Source: Evansella sp. AB-P1
GTDB taxonomy: Bacteria > Bacillota > Bacilli > Bacillales > Salisediminibacteriaceae
Assembly (NCBI RefSeq): GCF_029688925.1
Contig: NZ_JARUKY010000028.1
Location: forward strand, 1 to 50,549
Reading direction: 5' to 3'
Length of the DNA: 50,549 bases
Of the stretch, positions 8,157-17,714 are shown one piece after another. A program made the translations under genes and the position numbers. The notes under the pieces were generated by a model, which was not told the DNA's origin, did not search any database, and saw nothing but the letters and a program-made list of their open reading frames with translations. Position 1 is the first letter of the stretch. Every line of letters begins with the position of its first letter.

Positions 8157-9467
8157 TCACAAACGAAGATCCTCAAAATATAACGAAACAATCCCTTCTT
8201 GATAACCCGCTTTTTTCTCTGTCAGAATCGTATTTTTTAAGGTTTTTAATTCAACCGTTGTAATATTATTTAGCTTAGCTAAACGATCTTCCGATAACGG
8301 AACAGCAGGATCTGATGCAAAGTAATGCTCCGCATCCATTCGCCACGGAAAGACCTGTCCTTCGTAACGTTGCATTAGCCGCTGAAGCATCAATACACCT
8401 TCTGGATCAAAATCACCGGCATACATAAGGTGATAGCCTTCTTTTACTAACAAATCCAATAGCTTCAACGTTGCCAGTTTAAATTGTCCATGCGTACAAA
8501 TAAGAGGCGCGTTTGGAAAACGATCTAAAATGGTCGAAAATACACCTGAGTTTTCCACTACCCACACGTTTTTTCCGTCGAAACGATCAGGTAAATAAGC
8601 TCTTATTATAGACGTTAATTCACGAATTGGAATATTTAAGACCGATGGGACTTTCTTTAATACAGCTGCTTCCCAGACTGGATGCACCCCTTCAGACGTT
8701 TCCCCTAATATATTCACTGCTGTTACAAAATTCGTGATATCGTCACGAAAAAGTCTATATTTTTCTAATAATAGGTTAATCCCTTCGCTGTCCGATGGAA
8801 CCTTCCTCCCATTATCTCCTTCTTCATCTCCCCCATCGTGTACAGCCAGTAAATGAAGCCAAAGCTTACCTAACTCCGTGTTTATGTCAAAAGCATGGGG
8901 ATTCTGAGAGATGCGCTGACTGAACATGGGCATTCGTTCTGCTTCTTCAGGGAGATTCTCAAATGCCTCATGTAATATGGAAACATATTCATTAAATCGC
9001 CCAGGCTTCTCTTCAATTATTCGATAAATCCAATACGTATCGGCTGATTTCTTCTTTAAATAAACTAGCCAAAAAGAAATTTCTGGAAATCGCCCTATTA
9101 AATCTTTAAATGTTTCTAGGAAAAATATAGTCTTCTGGTTTTTCACTTCTGTGTTAGAAAGAATTTTCTCGTCAAAAAAATGCTCTAAAAGCTCAACTAA
9201 GCTTATCCCTTCAAACTTTGTCCGCCTAAGCTGACGTTCAAATGCTAAAAGGGAAACCTTTCCCTTTCCTTTTTCCAAAAGCTCCGCACTTGTCATTCCA
9301 AAAAAAGAAGCTAAATGCTCCAAGTCATCGGAAGAAAAATCAGCGACATTTACAGTACCGCCGATCTTCCCTAATGACTGATATTTTTTCTTAAAAAGCA
9401 GGAAAAGACGTCGATATACAGGATAATCCAGAAAAAATTGCTGTGCATCATTCAACTTTTTTTCCAT
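8157..9467 (-). CDS. jetD: Wadjet nuclease subunit JetD (TIGR02679, DUF2399-type TOPRIM)
   Basis: This is the nuclease partner of the Wadjet plasmid-restriction complex, thought to cut circular DNA that the JetABC motor has extruded. In 436 residues the C-terminal TOPRIM-like part shows WVVENSG (Glu about 305) and YAGDFDPEG (Asp 352 and Asp 354), the acidic metal site. The N-terminal half matches the DUF3323-like portion of TIGR02679. The ATG at 9467 has AAGGAAGGGG 6 nt upstream and is preferred over an in-frame GTG at 9488 that has no site. It is last in the operon, about 45 bp after jetC. It looks intact. Confidence 0.88.
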   Translation of the reverse strand: MEKKLNDAQQFFLDYPVYRRLFLLFKKKYQSLGKIGGTVNVADFSSDDLEHLASFFGMTSAELLEKGKGKVSLLAFERQLRRTKFEGISLVELLEHFFDEKILSNTEVKNQKTIFFLETFKDLIGRFPEISFWLVYLKKKSADTYWIYRIIEEKPGRFNEYVSILHEAFENLPEEAERMPMFSQRISQNPHAFDINTELGKLWLHLLAVHDGGDEEGDNGRKVPSDSEGINLLLEKYRLFRDDITNFVTAVNILGETSEGVHPVWEAAVLKKVPSVLNIPIRELTSIIRAYLPDRFDGKNVWVVENSGVFSTILDRFPNAPLICTHGQFKLATLKLLDLLVKEGYHLMYAGDFDPEGVLMLQRLMQRYEGQVFPWRMDAEHYFASDPAVPLSEDRLAKLNNITTVELKTLKNTILTEKKAGYQEGIVSLYFEDLRL

Positions 9468-9511
9468 CACATGCCCCTTCCTTTCCACACACTAGTAACT
9501 CATCCGAGTTA

Positions 9512-12500
9512 TTACTTCACGTTTTCAAATGCTTCTTCATCCGTGTTTTCTAATCCAGCTGCAAGCGACTCTGCCTCTAAATCTCTCACCGAAAGTTTTT
9601 TTCCATCCCATTGATAATTTATTACACTGACAAAATCTGCATTTTTCGGACGGACAAGCTCACAGATAGCTAGCTTTGAAATCGTATCATAATCTCCCCA
9701 TAATACTTGGGAATTCATAATATAATTAAAGCCAAGGTGCTCGACAATTTCAAACATCTCCCGAATATTATTTTCATCCACTCCAGCAAATGCCTCATCC
9801 AAAGAAATAATATATGGAGCCCCTTCATCGGCTTCCTGGTAACGGGAATAACATGCCGTAAACAATGGAATATACATCGCCATCGCTTTTTCCCCACCAC
9901 TAAACTTATAAAAGGCATAGTTTGTTAACTCCCGTTTCGGTTCATTTTCTCTTCGATATGATAGAACGAACGAGAACCACTTACGGTAATCTAGTACTTC
10001 CTTTAAAACTTGAAGTAATGTTTGCCCTTCTGTTTTTGTATCAAGTAATTGCTTTGCATTCATAATTTTTGAACGGAAATGCCCCGTAATTTTCTGTAAG
10101 TCTTGTTCTTTCAATAAACGTGGATCTTGCATGAGAAGGTCAACAAGATCATTTGTATCCAGCTCTTCCTCGACCTCTGCTGTTCTTGGCTTCCAACGGA
10201 TGGAAAAGGTTAAGCCAGAAGAAGTATCCCGTGTTTCCATGAGGTGATCCATTTTCTTCGTCCACTTCTTTGCCCGTCGAATTCGGCTTCGCAGTTTATT
10301 TCCTACAGATTTAAATAAAATATCTTCATAAAGCTCCTGATCCTGCTCATCTAACAGATTTTCTTGTCGTTCCCGATCCTTTTCAATAACCTCCTGAATA
10401 TAAAACGGACTGACACGTTTCCCTTGATAATCCAGATCAATGATCCGTCGGTTCGACTTTTGACCCCACAGCTCCACAAAAGGCTTGTACTCTGCCTCAA
10501 GCTCGTTCCCCATCCAAGAAGGTAATTCCAAATGAGCTTGGTAATCATTCATCCTATATTCCATCAAATCGGAATACTGCCCATAGTACGTACTTGTCAA
10601 ATACCCATCAATTCTACTGGCATCCTTTTCCGTTACTAGACTTCCAAACTCCCGTTTCGCCTTTTCAGCAAGGTCCAGTTCTGAAGAATCTACCAAATCT
10701 TCTTTTGGAAAAACAAAGTGGTATTCGGCTTCATGCTTAAAGGAATGTGCCCAAGCATTCTCCATCTTTGTCCAAAATTCAAAACGAATCTGCTGTGATT
10801 CTATATCACGTTCCACATAACTCAGCGCCGTTTCTCTTTTAGGCAGTCGCTGGTTTACAACCACTAATTCCTGCGAGATTCTATCTAAAAGTCGTTCCAC
10901 TTCATCAATTTGCTTACGAATATCGTCGGCACCTTCCTGTTGAAGTTGCTCCTCAATTTGATTTACGTGTTGCTTTAGCCGTTCGATCCGATCTTTAGTA
11001 ATATTGAATTCTCCGCGAAGGTCATCTACTTGGTACATGATCTCTTCTATTCGTTCTGTTAGTTCGTTAACTCGCCTCATTTCGTTGAACCATTTTGTAT
11101 GCAAAGTTTCAATGCCGAATAACTCGTCCTTGTAATAAGCCATCTCTTTTTGAGCCTTCTCATAAGATGCTAACGTTTTTTCTAAATCAAATTGCCGAGC
11201 TCCTTCATCTATTACATATTTCTTTTCTAGGTAGTCTTTATAAACTGCCCGAACTTGTTGATCCAAATTGTCCAGTTGTTCGCGATGACGGGCGATGATA
11301 AATTTAACATTTTCCAATTGGTGAAAGCTTTCTTTTAAGTCTGCATCTCCTGGGAAGCTGTCCAACTTCTTTTTTCCAAGAGCCATCTCTTCGTCTACTG
11401 CATGAATCGTTAAAAGGACATCACTTATTTCCGCTGTGATCGTCGCCAATTCTGTTTCGATTTCCGCAATACGTTCTAACCGGTATCGCTTTCTCGCAGA
11501 TCGTCCAATATACCTAACTTCTTTATAGGAAAGAGCATGCCCCTTCATCAGGCCGATCTGATAACGTCCATCCTCGTGAATGACCATCGACCCCTCGTCT
11601 TGATGAACAACAATACTCCGTAACACCTCATCGACCCGTTCTGCTGAAACATTGGAATGCACTTCTGGATCTGGTTTCAGATAATCTCCCAACGTTTGCT
11701 GCAGTAAAACAGGATTTGATGTAAGGACACGATCATGCACAACTTCGCACTCTGCATTCATCACTAACGCATCTAATATCCCTGTATCTAATAGCACACT
11801 TTCCATTCGTTTCCGTACTTCCGTTGGCACATGCTCATGGAATTCGACTGCGGCATACAACGGAATAAAAGAATGTCCTTGTTTTTCCAATTCCTGCCGT
11901 GCCATTTTCGTTTCTTTCGCCGTTTCTGGTTCAGGATCTTTTCTGTCACGCCATTCTTTCAGCTCTGCTTCTTTCTCTATTTTTTGTTCTTCTAATTTCT
12001 CTTTTTGAAAACTAAGGTCATTTCTCTTGGCACGCTGTACGTCTTCAAACTGAAGATAAGCATCCCGAAAAGGATCTTTCACTTGATCATAATTCGTTCC
12101 CTTATAAAGAGTCTGGAGTGCCCGTGAACTTTGCTGCAAACGCTTCTCAAGATCAGTGATCCATGCTATTCCTTGTACCCATTCATGAATTTCCCCGCGC
12201 TTCTTTTCAATATCTTCTTCTAATAACCGAGCCCATCCCTTTTCTTCCTGAAGCTTTCTATCGAGCTTTCGCTGTTCCTCTGCCCGTTCCATATCCTTTG
12301 CTTCATACTCTTTTTTTAACCTGTCGAATTCACGAAAATGATCAACCATTTCGGTTAACTGCTTCAAATGATTGTCAGCTTCTTTTTTCCACACGGTAAA
12401 ATCAAAACTAGTCTGGCGAACGCGAAGATAGTCAGTCACGTTCATGGCGTGCTTTGTAAACGAGGCTTCTTCCACACTATATTCCATGTCCTCTAGCTTA

Positions 12501-13681
12501 TCTGTGATCGCTTGTTCTAATTCTTGTACAAGCTCCTCCGATTTGTTCTTCTCTTCTCTGAGTTGAATTTCCTTCCTGGAAAGTTGAGACAGATGGCTTT
12601 CTGTTTTCTGCAGCTTCTCCTCCTCTTCAGCTAGTTTATCTTTTTCTCCCCGGAGTTCTTTTTCTAAGTTCCATATTTTATGAGACTTTAACCTTTCTTG
12701 CTTTTTTCCATAGACCTCTTGTTGTTGATCTAACCTTTGTTGTTCCTCACGGGTCTGAACAATCTCTTGCTCTAATTGGATTTTTTTCTCCTGTAAAGAA
12801 GTAAGCTCTTTTTTCTCGTTCCCTAGCTTTTTTCTCGTCGTTAACCATTCCTGACCAATATCCGCCAGTCTGCGCTGATTGTATTGGATATACGCTTGAT
12901 TGACTTTTTTAATGGCTTCCCATTCCCGTTCCAACTGTTCTATTTGCTGCTTCGTCTGATCCATTTGTTCAATTGTATCCGATAAATGCCGTAGATCATC
13001 ATCTGTTAAGGGAGGAAGAGCTGCCTCGAGAATTTCATAGATAACCGTTGGCCTGAAATCCTTCGAAAGCTTCGGACTTCTTAACTGAATAAGTAGCTTA
13101 ATGAGGTCCTCATATGCTTCTAACGTATCGAACCCGAATATATATTTATTCACTAATGCCATATATTCTTTTTGGGTTTGTACAATATGTCCCCCTTCCC
13201 CAATCACCGTTTCCAGTTCCACGCGAGATCGGGGAATTTTTTCTGTTTCACCTCCACTTTTTTCCGTTTTATAAAGCTCTAAATCGAATCCAATTCTTCG
13301 GTTGTCCGTAATCACAAATCCCCAGAACTTCATCGGCTTGTTCCGTTTCGCTTGCAGTCCGATCCCTGTTGTCATGTATTGATTTGTATCTTTCTTTTTA
13401 TATTCTAAAAATAAGTAACCTGTTCGTTCATCACGGTCCACAACTTCTTTCTCTCCTAAAAGATAGTCTTCCATCCTTCTCGCTTTCGAACCAAACGGAT
13501 CAAGACGATCTGGTGATTTTTTCCCATCTAAAAGAACTGGGAGAAAGCTTTGCATCGTAACCGATTTACCTGAACCATTACTTCCTCGAAGCAATAATTT
13601 CCCATCAGAAAAATCAAAAACTTCCTCATCGTAATACCAAAAATTTAATAGACCTGCTCGATTCATCATCCATTTACTCAT
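9512..13681 (-). CDS. jetC: Wadjet SMC-like ATPase JetC (TIGR02680 family)
   Basis: The 1389-residue SMC/MukB-like motor has Walker A GSNGSGKS at 33-40, long coiled-coil arms on both sides of a central globular region (about 560-760), the signature FSGGEKA near 1260 and Walker B YIISLDEAF near 1290-1298. These are the hallmarks of TIGR02680, the SMC of the four-gene TIGR02677-02680 cassette. In Wadjet, ATP hydrolysis drives DNA loop extrusion that identifies small circles. Its ATG overlaps the jetB stop as TAATG, with AAGGTGAG upstream, giving coupled translation. All ATPase motifs are present, so it should be functional. Confidence 0.93.
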   Translation of the reverse strand: MSKWMMNRAGLLNFWYYDEEVFDFSDGKLLLRGSNGSGKSVTMQSFLPVLLDGKKSPDRLDPFGSKARRMEDYLLGEKEVVDRDERTGYLFLEYKKKDTNQYMTTGIGLQAKRNKPMKFWGFVITDNRRIGFDLELYKTEKSGGETEKIPRSRVELETVIGEGGHIVQTQKEYMALVNKYIFGFDTLEAYEDLIKLLIQLRSPKLSKDFRPTVIYEILEAALPPLTDDDLRHLSDTIEQMDQTKQQIEQLEREWEAIKKVNQAYIQYNQRRLADIGQEWLTTRKKLGNEKKELTSLQEKKIQLEQEIVQTREEQQRLDQQQEVYGKKQERLKSHKIWNLEKELRGEKDKLAEEEEKLQKTESHLSQLSRKEIQLREEKNKSEELVQELEQAITDKLEDMEYSVEEASFTKHAMNVTDYLRVRQTSFDFTVWKKEADNHLKQLTEMVDHFREFDRLKKEYEAKDMERAEEQRKLDRKLQEEKGWARLLEEDIEKKRGEIHEWVQGIAWITDLEKRLQQSSRALQTLYKGTNYDQVKDPFRDAYLQFEDVQRAKRNDLSFQKEKLEEQKIEKEAELKEWRDRKDPEPETAKETKMARQELEKQGHSFIPLYAAVEFHEHVPTEVRKRMESVLLDTGILDALVMNAECEVVHDRVLTSNPVLLQQTLGDYLKPDPEVHSNVSAERVDEVLRSIVVHQDEGSMVIHEDGRYQIGLMKGHALSYKEVRYIGRSARKRYRLERIAEIETELATITAEISDVLLTIHAVDEEMALGKKKLDSFPGDADLKESFHQLENVKFIIARHREQLDNLDQQVRAVYKDYLEKKYVIDEGARQFDLEKTLASYEKAQKEMAYYKDELFGIETLHTKWFNEMRRVNELTERIEEIMYQVDDLRGEFNITKDRIERLKQHVNQIEEQLQQEGADDIRKQIDEVERLLDRISQELVVVNQRLPKRETALSYVERDIESQQIRFEFWTKMENAWAHSFKHEAEYHFVFPKEDLVDSSELDLAEKAKREFGSLVTEKDASRIDGYLTSTYYGQYSDLMEYRMNDYQAHLELPSWMGNELEAEYKPFVELWGQKSNRRIIDLDYQGKRVSPFYIQEVIEKDRERQENLLDEQDQELYEDILFKSVGNKLRSRIRRAKKWTKKMDHLMETRDTSSGLTFSIRWKPRTAEVEEELDTNDLVDLLMQDPRLLKEQDLQKITGHFRSKIMNAKQLLDTKTEGQTLLQVLKEVLDYRKWFSFVLSYRRENEPKRELTNYAFYKFSGGEKAMAMYIPLFTACYSRYQEADEGAPYIISLDEAFAGVDENNIREMFEIVEHLGFNYIMNSQVLWGDYDTISKLAICELVRPKNADFVSVINYQWDGKKLSVRDLEAESLAAGLENTDEEAFENVK

Positions 13682-14844
13682 TACTTCAGCTCACCTTCTC
13701 GTTCCAAATAATCCCGTGGGTATTTTCCTACCAATCGTCCTAAAGCGGATTTAAATATAAGCATTCCCGTTTCCTTCTCTGTTTGAAGCAGCTCCCATTC
13801 CTTTAAAAAATCGACTAGTTCTTTTCTCAATTGGGTCACCGTCATCTCCCGATATTGCTTACTCCATCCGTGTTGATACTCTTTAACAGCTTTTTCGAGG
13901 ATTCGTTCTAGTTCGCTAGTAGTAAGTCTTACTTCTCCTAAGTCATTAATTGCATCATTTTCTAAGTCACGGCGAAGCACTGCTGAAAAATGAAGTGCCA
14001 CATCCATGACTCCTTTTTGGTCAGGATACAATGTATACTTTTGCTTTCTTTCATCGAGCATGAGCATGGCGGCATTTTTAAATACTTCTAATCGAAATGG
14101 TGAGTGCTCTTCGATATCCTCCCGAAGTCGATTTCGGAAATTTCGAATATAGGCAAAGTCTGGATCTTCTCCCTTTTCTCGATGAACAACAGGAGAAAAC
14201 ATTAACTTTCGATACACTCGCTTTCTCCGTTCATCTCCTTCATGTCGTTTCCATTCACTATCGAGAATTCCCTTGACCGACCTATATTGGAACAAATCAT
14301 CGGGATATGATCTCATAAAATACCGAGCATAGACGGTTACTTCATATAGTACTTCTTGCTCTTCGTTCATAGCAAATAGCTCAATATCCCCATCTACCGC
14401 TTTAATAATATGAAGATTGACCATTTTTTTCAGGGCACGAACCAATGATTTCCGGTGCTGATAATTCGTCCAGTTTAAGGAAAACTCTCCAGGATACATA
14501 TCATGAATATCTTCCGTTAATTCTGATAGAAGAAACTGATCGTCCACTGATCTCCGTTCTGTAAAAGCAAGTCCACAGCAAAAAATGGCATAATCCATCG
14601 AATCCGTAAATTCTTGAATTCCCATCCATTCTTTTGGTTCCACTGGTATTTTCTCAAGCTTAATAAAATGCTGATGAACAATAAGGTCAAAACCAAATTT
14701 ATCGGCAACATATCGTTTTAATACATGTTCCCGCTGACGGATTTGATGGTATACTTCTGGTTCTACAGAACGAAGTACCCAGAATTGCTCCATCAAAGTA
14801 GCTAAGGAGTCTTGCAATTTTTCATCAAATACTTGCTTTTCCAT
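13681..14844 (-). CDS. jetB: Wadjet subunit JetB (TIGR02678, DUF2398)
   Basis: The 387-residue protein corresponds to TIGR02678/DUF2398, the second gene of the cassette and the MukE/kite-like partner that bridges the kleisin JetA and the SMC. It is rich in winged-helix-like alpha/beta patterns with no catalytic motif. The ATG at 14844 has AGGAAG 8 nt upstream; a GTG nine bases earlier overlaps that site and is less likely. It starts 32 bp downstream of jetA and overlaps jetC by one base. The assignment rests on family resemblance and gene order. Confidence 0.85.
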   Translation of the reverse strand: MEKQVFDEKLQDSLATLMEQFWVLRSVEPEVYHQIRQREHVLKRYVADKFGFDLIVHQHFIKLEKIPVEPKEWMGIQEFTDSMDYAIFCCGLAFTERRSVDDQFLLSELTEDIHDMYPGEFSLNWTNYQHRKSLVRALKKMVNLHIIKAVDGDIELFAMNEEQEVLYEVTVYARYFMRSYPDDLFQYRSVKGILDSEWKRHEGDERRKRVYRKLMFSPVVHREKGEDPDFAYIRNFRNRLREDIEEHSPFRLEVFKNAAMLMLDERKQKYTLYPDQKGVMDVALHFSAVLRRDLENDAINDLGEVRLTTSELERILEKAVKEYQHGWSKQYREMTVTQLRKELVDFLKEWELLQTEKETGMLIFKSALGRLVGKYPRDYLEREGELK

Positions 14845-14876
14845 TTCATACACTTCCTGTTGTTTACATAGTAGTT

Positions 14877-16367
14877 TTATCGAAAACGAAATACAACCTT
14901 GGGCATTTCTAGCACTCCATCGTCTGCATGAAGGAGAACCTTTTCTTTTAAATCAATATCCACATGAACTTCTCGACCAAATTCAGTTTTTATCGTTCGG
15001 TCCTTTCTCCCCATTGCCTTTCCAATCCATACAAGGAACGTTTTCCGGACAGAGCTTTCCACTCTTGGAATTTGAGCTAAATGAATTTCTCCTTCTTTCA
15101 TATATTTCTCGATCAGTGCTTTTTCTTTTCTTTGTTCCGCTAAATGTCTCTTTCGAATTTCCTGTTTCTTCTTTTCATTATTTTGGATAGAACCAGCCTT
15201 TGTTTTTTCTCGGTAGCCTCTGATTCTTGGTTTCGTCTCATGAACCATCGGTGCTTCTTCCCATACATCCATATAAATATCTTCTGTTGGAACATGATCG
15301 CCGTAAAAATGCCTTGTATGAAACACTCCGAACACAACCGATGAAAGCTCATGGGCCTCTTCTATATCGTCTATCCTGTCAAACCATTGTGCTAGATGCA
15401 TATAATCTTTTTTTCGACTACGGAAATGCTGATGTCGTTCACCTAGCCGCTGAACGACACGAGTAATCCGGCGAATCGCTTCATTTGTCCGTGATTCCAA
15501 CATTTCAAACTCACTTTCGCCGTGCTCATTTCCTAGGAACCAAGATACTAAACTATCCCATTTTTCCATCAATTCATTCACAGAATTTTCTCCGGTAGCC
15601 TCTCCTTCTCTTTTCTCAGAAAAACGGAAAGTTTGCTGCTGATGGTTCGTTACTTGTTGAAAAAATGGTGTCAATGCTTTTTGGGAAATAGAGGAAAGTA
15701 ATTCTTGTATTTGTAATGCCGTACTTTGAAGGGCAATAATGAAATCCCGAAGATAGGTCGTAAATTGATCCTTGTATATGAGAAATGCTTCGGTTTGCAT
15801 TCTTTCTTCCACTTCTTCACTATTTATATAGGCAATATAATCCGACGTATTTTGAGTGATTTGCCGAAAATACGTTAAAACATCCTTCCAAATTTGAGCA
15901 CATTCTTCGTCTGATTCTTTCGTTTGTTGTTGCACGACTCCTTCCACACGAAGCAGTACTTGATAGAGGCGTTCAAACTGCTTCTTTTCCAGTGAACCAC
16001 CGAAAGTTTCTCCAACACTTTCTAATTGAATTAGCATCCGTTCAAACTCTACTGTATATGGCGTACATTGATATCGAAATCGCTTCTTCTTGAACTCTTC
16101 AATCGTCTTTGATTTTCCCAGTTCCTGCCGAGCAATTAAATTCCCCCATCTCACTAGGGCATCGAGATCTTGGTGGAGTTCATCCATTTCATATGATTGA
16201 AAAGCATAGTCCTTATGTAAATAGTCTAAAATCTCCTCAGGAAACAAAAACTCCCGCATCCGTTCATGCTGGATGTAAAAATAACGTAAAATAGCTCGAT
16301 AACTCCATGCCTTTTCCGCTGTTAAATAGGTTGCCTCTTTTACACGTTTCGATGGGTACTTCTCCAA
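14877..16367 (-). CDS. jetA: Wadjet kleisin-like subunit JetA (TIGR02677, DUF2397)
   Basis: This first gene of the operon encodes about 496 residues of the TIGR02677/DUF2397 family, the MukF/kleisin counterpart in Wadjet. The N-terminus (TYLTAEKAWSYRAILRYFY) and the helical middle fit the family. The best start is a TTG at 16367, with AAAGGTG 5 nt upstream; in-frame GTG (16376) and TTG (16385) lie in or before that site. The set DUF2397-DUF2398-TIGR02680-DUF2399 is one of the three Wadjet types (type III as I recall; the number is from memory). Confidence 0.86.
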   Translation of the reverse strand: MEKYPSKRVKEATYLTAEKAWSYRAILRYFYIQHERMREFLFPEEILDYLHKDYAFQSYEMDELHQDLDALVRWGNLIARQELGKSKTIEEFKKKRFRYQCTPYTVEFERMLIQLESVGETFGGSLEKKQFERLYQVLLRVEGVVQQQTKESDEECAQIWKDVLTYFRQITQNTSDYIAYINSEEVEERMQTEAFLIYKDQFTTYLRDFIIALQSTALQIQELLSSISQKALTPFFQQVTNHQQQTFRFSEKREGEATGENSVNELMEKWDSLVSWFLGNEHGESEFEMLESRTNEAIRRITRVVQRLGERHQHFRSRKKDYMHLAQWFDRIDDIEEAHELSSVVFGVFHTRHFYGDHVPTEDIYMDVWEEAPMVHETKPRIRGYREKTKAGSIQNNEKKKQEIRKRHLAEQRKEKALIEKYMKEGEIHLAQIPRVESSVRKTFLVWIGKAMGRKDRTIKTEFGREVHVDIDLKEKVLLHADDGVLEMPKVVFRFR

Positions 16368-16446
16368 ATTAATCACCTTTCTCAAGTGAATTTATGACAT
16401 CATTAATAATAATATAGGACCGACTCTTTCTAGTCTCTTTACATTC

Positions 16447-16475
16447 ATTCTACTAAATTAGACAAGATCAGCCAA
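16447..16475 (-). promoter_or_regulatory. Sigma-A-type promoter of jetABCD
   Basis: On the minus strand there is TTGGCT (16470-16475), an exact 17-nt spacer and TAGAAT (16447-16452), about 80 bp before the jetA start. No operator palindrome was noticed beside it. Confidence 0.65.
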
Positions 16476-16488
16476 TAAGTAAAATACA

Positions 16489-16546
16489 GGGACGGTTCTA
16501 CTGAATCATTCGTTTAGCAAAACGAATGATTCGCTAGAACCGTCCC
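16489..16546. repeat. 58-bp palindromic element, family A copy 3 (right flank of Wadjet)
   Basis: Identical to the copy at 7813-7870 and in direct orientation. It sits between the stop of the gene at 16564 and the jet promoter, where its hairpin could also stop read-through. Confidence 0.92.
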
Positions 16547-16563
16547 GGCGAATCGCACTCTAT

Positions 16564-17382
16564 TTAAAATACACCAAACACCTTTTTAATGCGGTCTGGC
16601 GTGTTTTTCTCATAATCTATGGCTGAACTTATATAATCTGCGGTAGATGTCTTTACAATTTCTCTAAAAGTTCCTTTTAATGAACCAGCTGTTTTTATTA
16701 GATACAATGTGTCATTCCAGACAAGAAGTATATTATCTATTTGAAGTCCTTCATCAGGAGTATAAATAGAAAGCAGTGGTAAAGTGTTATTCTTCCATAG
16801 ACTGATAGCTTTGAGGAAAAGATCACGATCTACCCCAGTATCGGAAACGTATTGATCGAATTTTTCAAACTTCTTTCTCTTTACCCATGAAGAAAGTTTT
16901 CCGAAATCTGAACTCGTAATGGCAATTTCTACTGTTGATGGTTCCGTTGACTCCTTAACCTGTATGCCTGTCGCAAGGAGCACTTCCTTCCCTAATTCGC
17001 TGGGAGTTAATTTGCGTAATGTCACATTTTGATCTTCTACACTCACCAGTAATATTTCATTTTCTTTGATGAAAAATTCCTTCGACTTATCCATTTCATA
17101 GCCGTGTGGATTCTCTATTGGTTCTTCTACTTCAACATAAACATCCGGTTCTAACCAAATAGTAAGCAACTCACGATACAAAGGGGAAAACTCATATCTT
17201 TCTTCTTTCGTGTTATAAACGATGACTTCTCTTTGCTCTAAATTTTTGAGCCGTTGTTCCTGCAAACCATCATTATTGTACTGCCGTATGTCCTTATCTC
17301 CCTCCCCTTTTTCAACCTGCATCTTTTCAAGGTCATATAAATCTGCTAAAAGTCTTGATTCCTTTGAAGTTAAAATCAACAT
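16564..17382 (-). CDS. Unrecognised 272-residue protein upstream of Wadjet
   Basis: The start is an ATG with GGAGGAGGAG upstream. Residues 1-80 look like a winged helix-turn-helix (LADLYDLEK, then LKNLEQREVIVYN and YEFSPLYRELL). The rest alternates strands and helices with a C-terminal segment LKGTFREIVKTSTADYISSA. The general plan (N-terminal helix-turn-helix, central antiparallel sheet) recalls EspG-like chaperones of ESX/type VII secretion, but I could not verify this and saw no WXG100 or EccC gene nearby. It lies upstream of jetA on the same strand, separated by a palindrome, so it is probably its own transcript. Confidence 0.6.
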   Translation of the reverse strand: MLILTSKESRLLADLYDLEKMQVEKGEGDKDIRQYNNDGLQEQRLKNLEQREVIVYNTKEERYEFSPLYRELLTIWLEPDVYVEVEEPIENPHGYEMDKSKEFFIKENEILLVSVEDQNVTLRKLTPSELGKEVLLATGIQVKESTEPSTVEIAITSSDFGKLSSWVKRKKFEKFDQYVSDTGVDRDLFLKAISLWKNNTLPLLSIYTPDEGLQIDNILLVWNDTLYLIKTAGSLKGTFREIVKTSTADYISSAIDYEKNTPDRIKKVFGVF

Positions 17383-17643
17383 CTATACTCCTCCTCCGAA
17401 ATAGTCATACATAAGTTTATTCATTTACGATTAAAATTTTGAAAAAATTTGTTCATTACATAAGTGTTTCAGAAATTAGTAAAAAAACATAAAATCCTTA
17501 CATCCATAACACAACTATCTATTTAATAATAATCAAGTTACGTTTTACAGGTGGATAAGGATTCATAATTTTATGATGAGTAAAAATTGTATAAAAACGG
17601 TAATTTAAATTGAAATACTTTCATACATATATTCACAAAAAAA

Positions 17644-17696
17644 GAGTCCCTAACCCCCGTTACTGTAAAAGCATTACCACACTAGGGGTCAGGCAC
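17644..17696. repeat. Family B element in the 17383-17714 spacer
   Basis: Inverted arms TCCCTAACCCCCG and ACTAGGGGTCAGGCAC lie just after the stop of the large secreted enzyme, a likely terminator. The rest of this 330-bp spacer is AT-rich with no gene seen. Confidence 0.6.
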
Positions 17697-17714
17697 AATT
17701 AACTTCACATTCTT

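Noticed and set aside
8018-8263. Plus-strand frame overlapping the jetD end
   Set aside because: It crosses a family B repeat and the 3' end of jetD, has no ribosome binding site and no recognisable protein pattern.
16447-16475. Jet promoter belonging to the gene at 16564
   Set aside because: It lies downstream of that gene on the minus strand, so it can only serve jetA.
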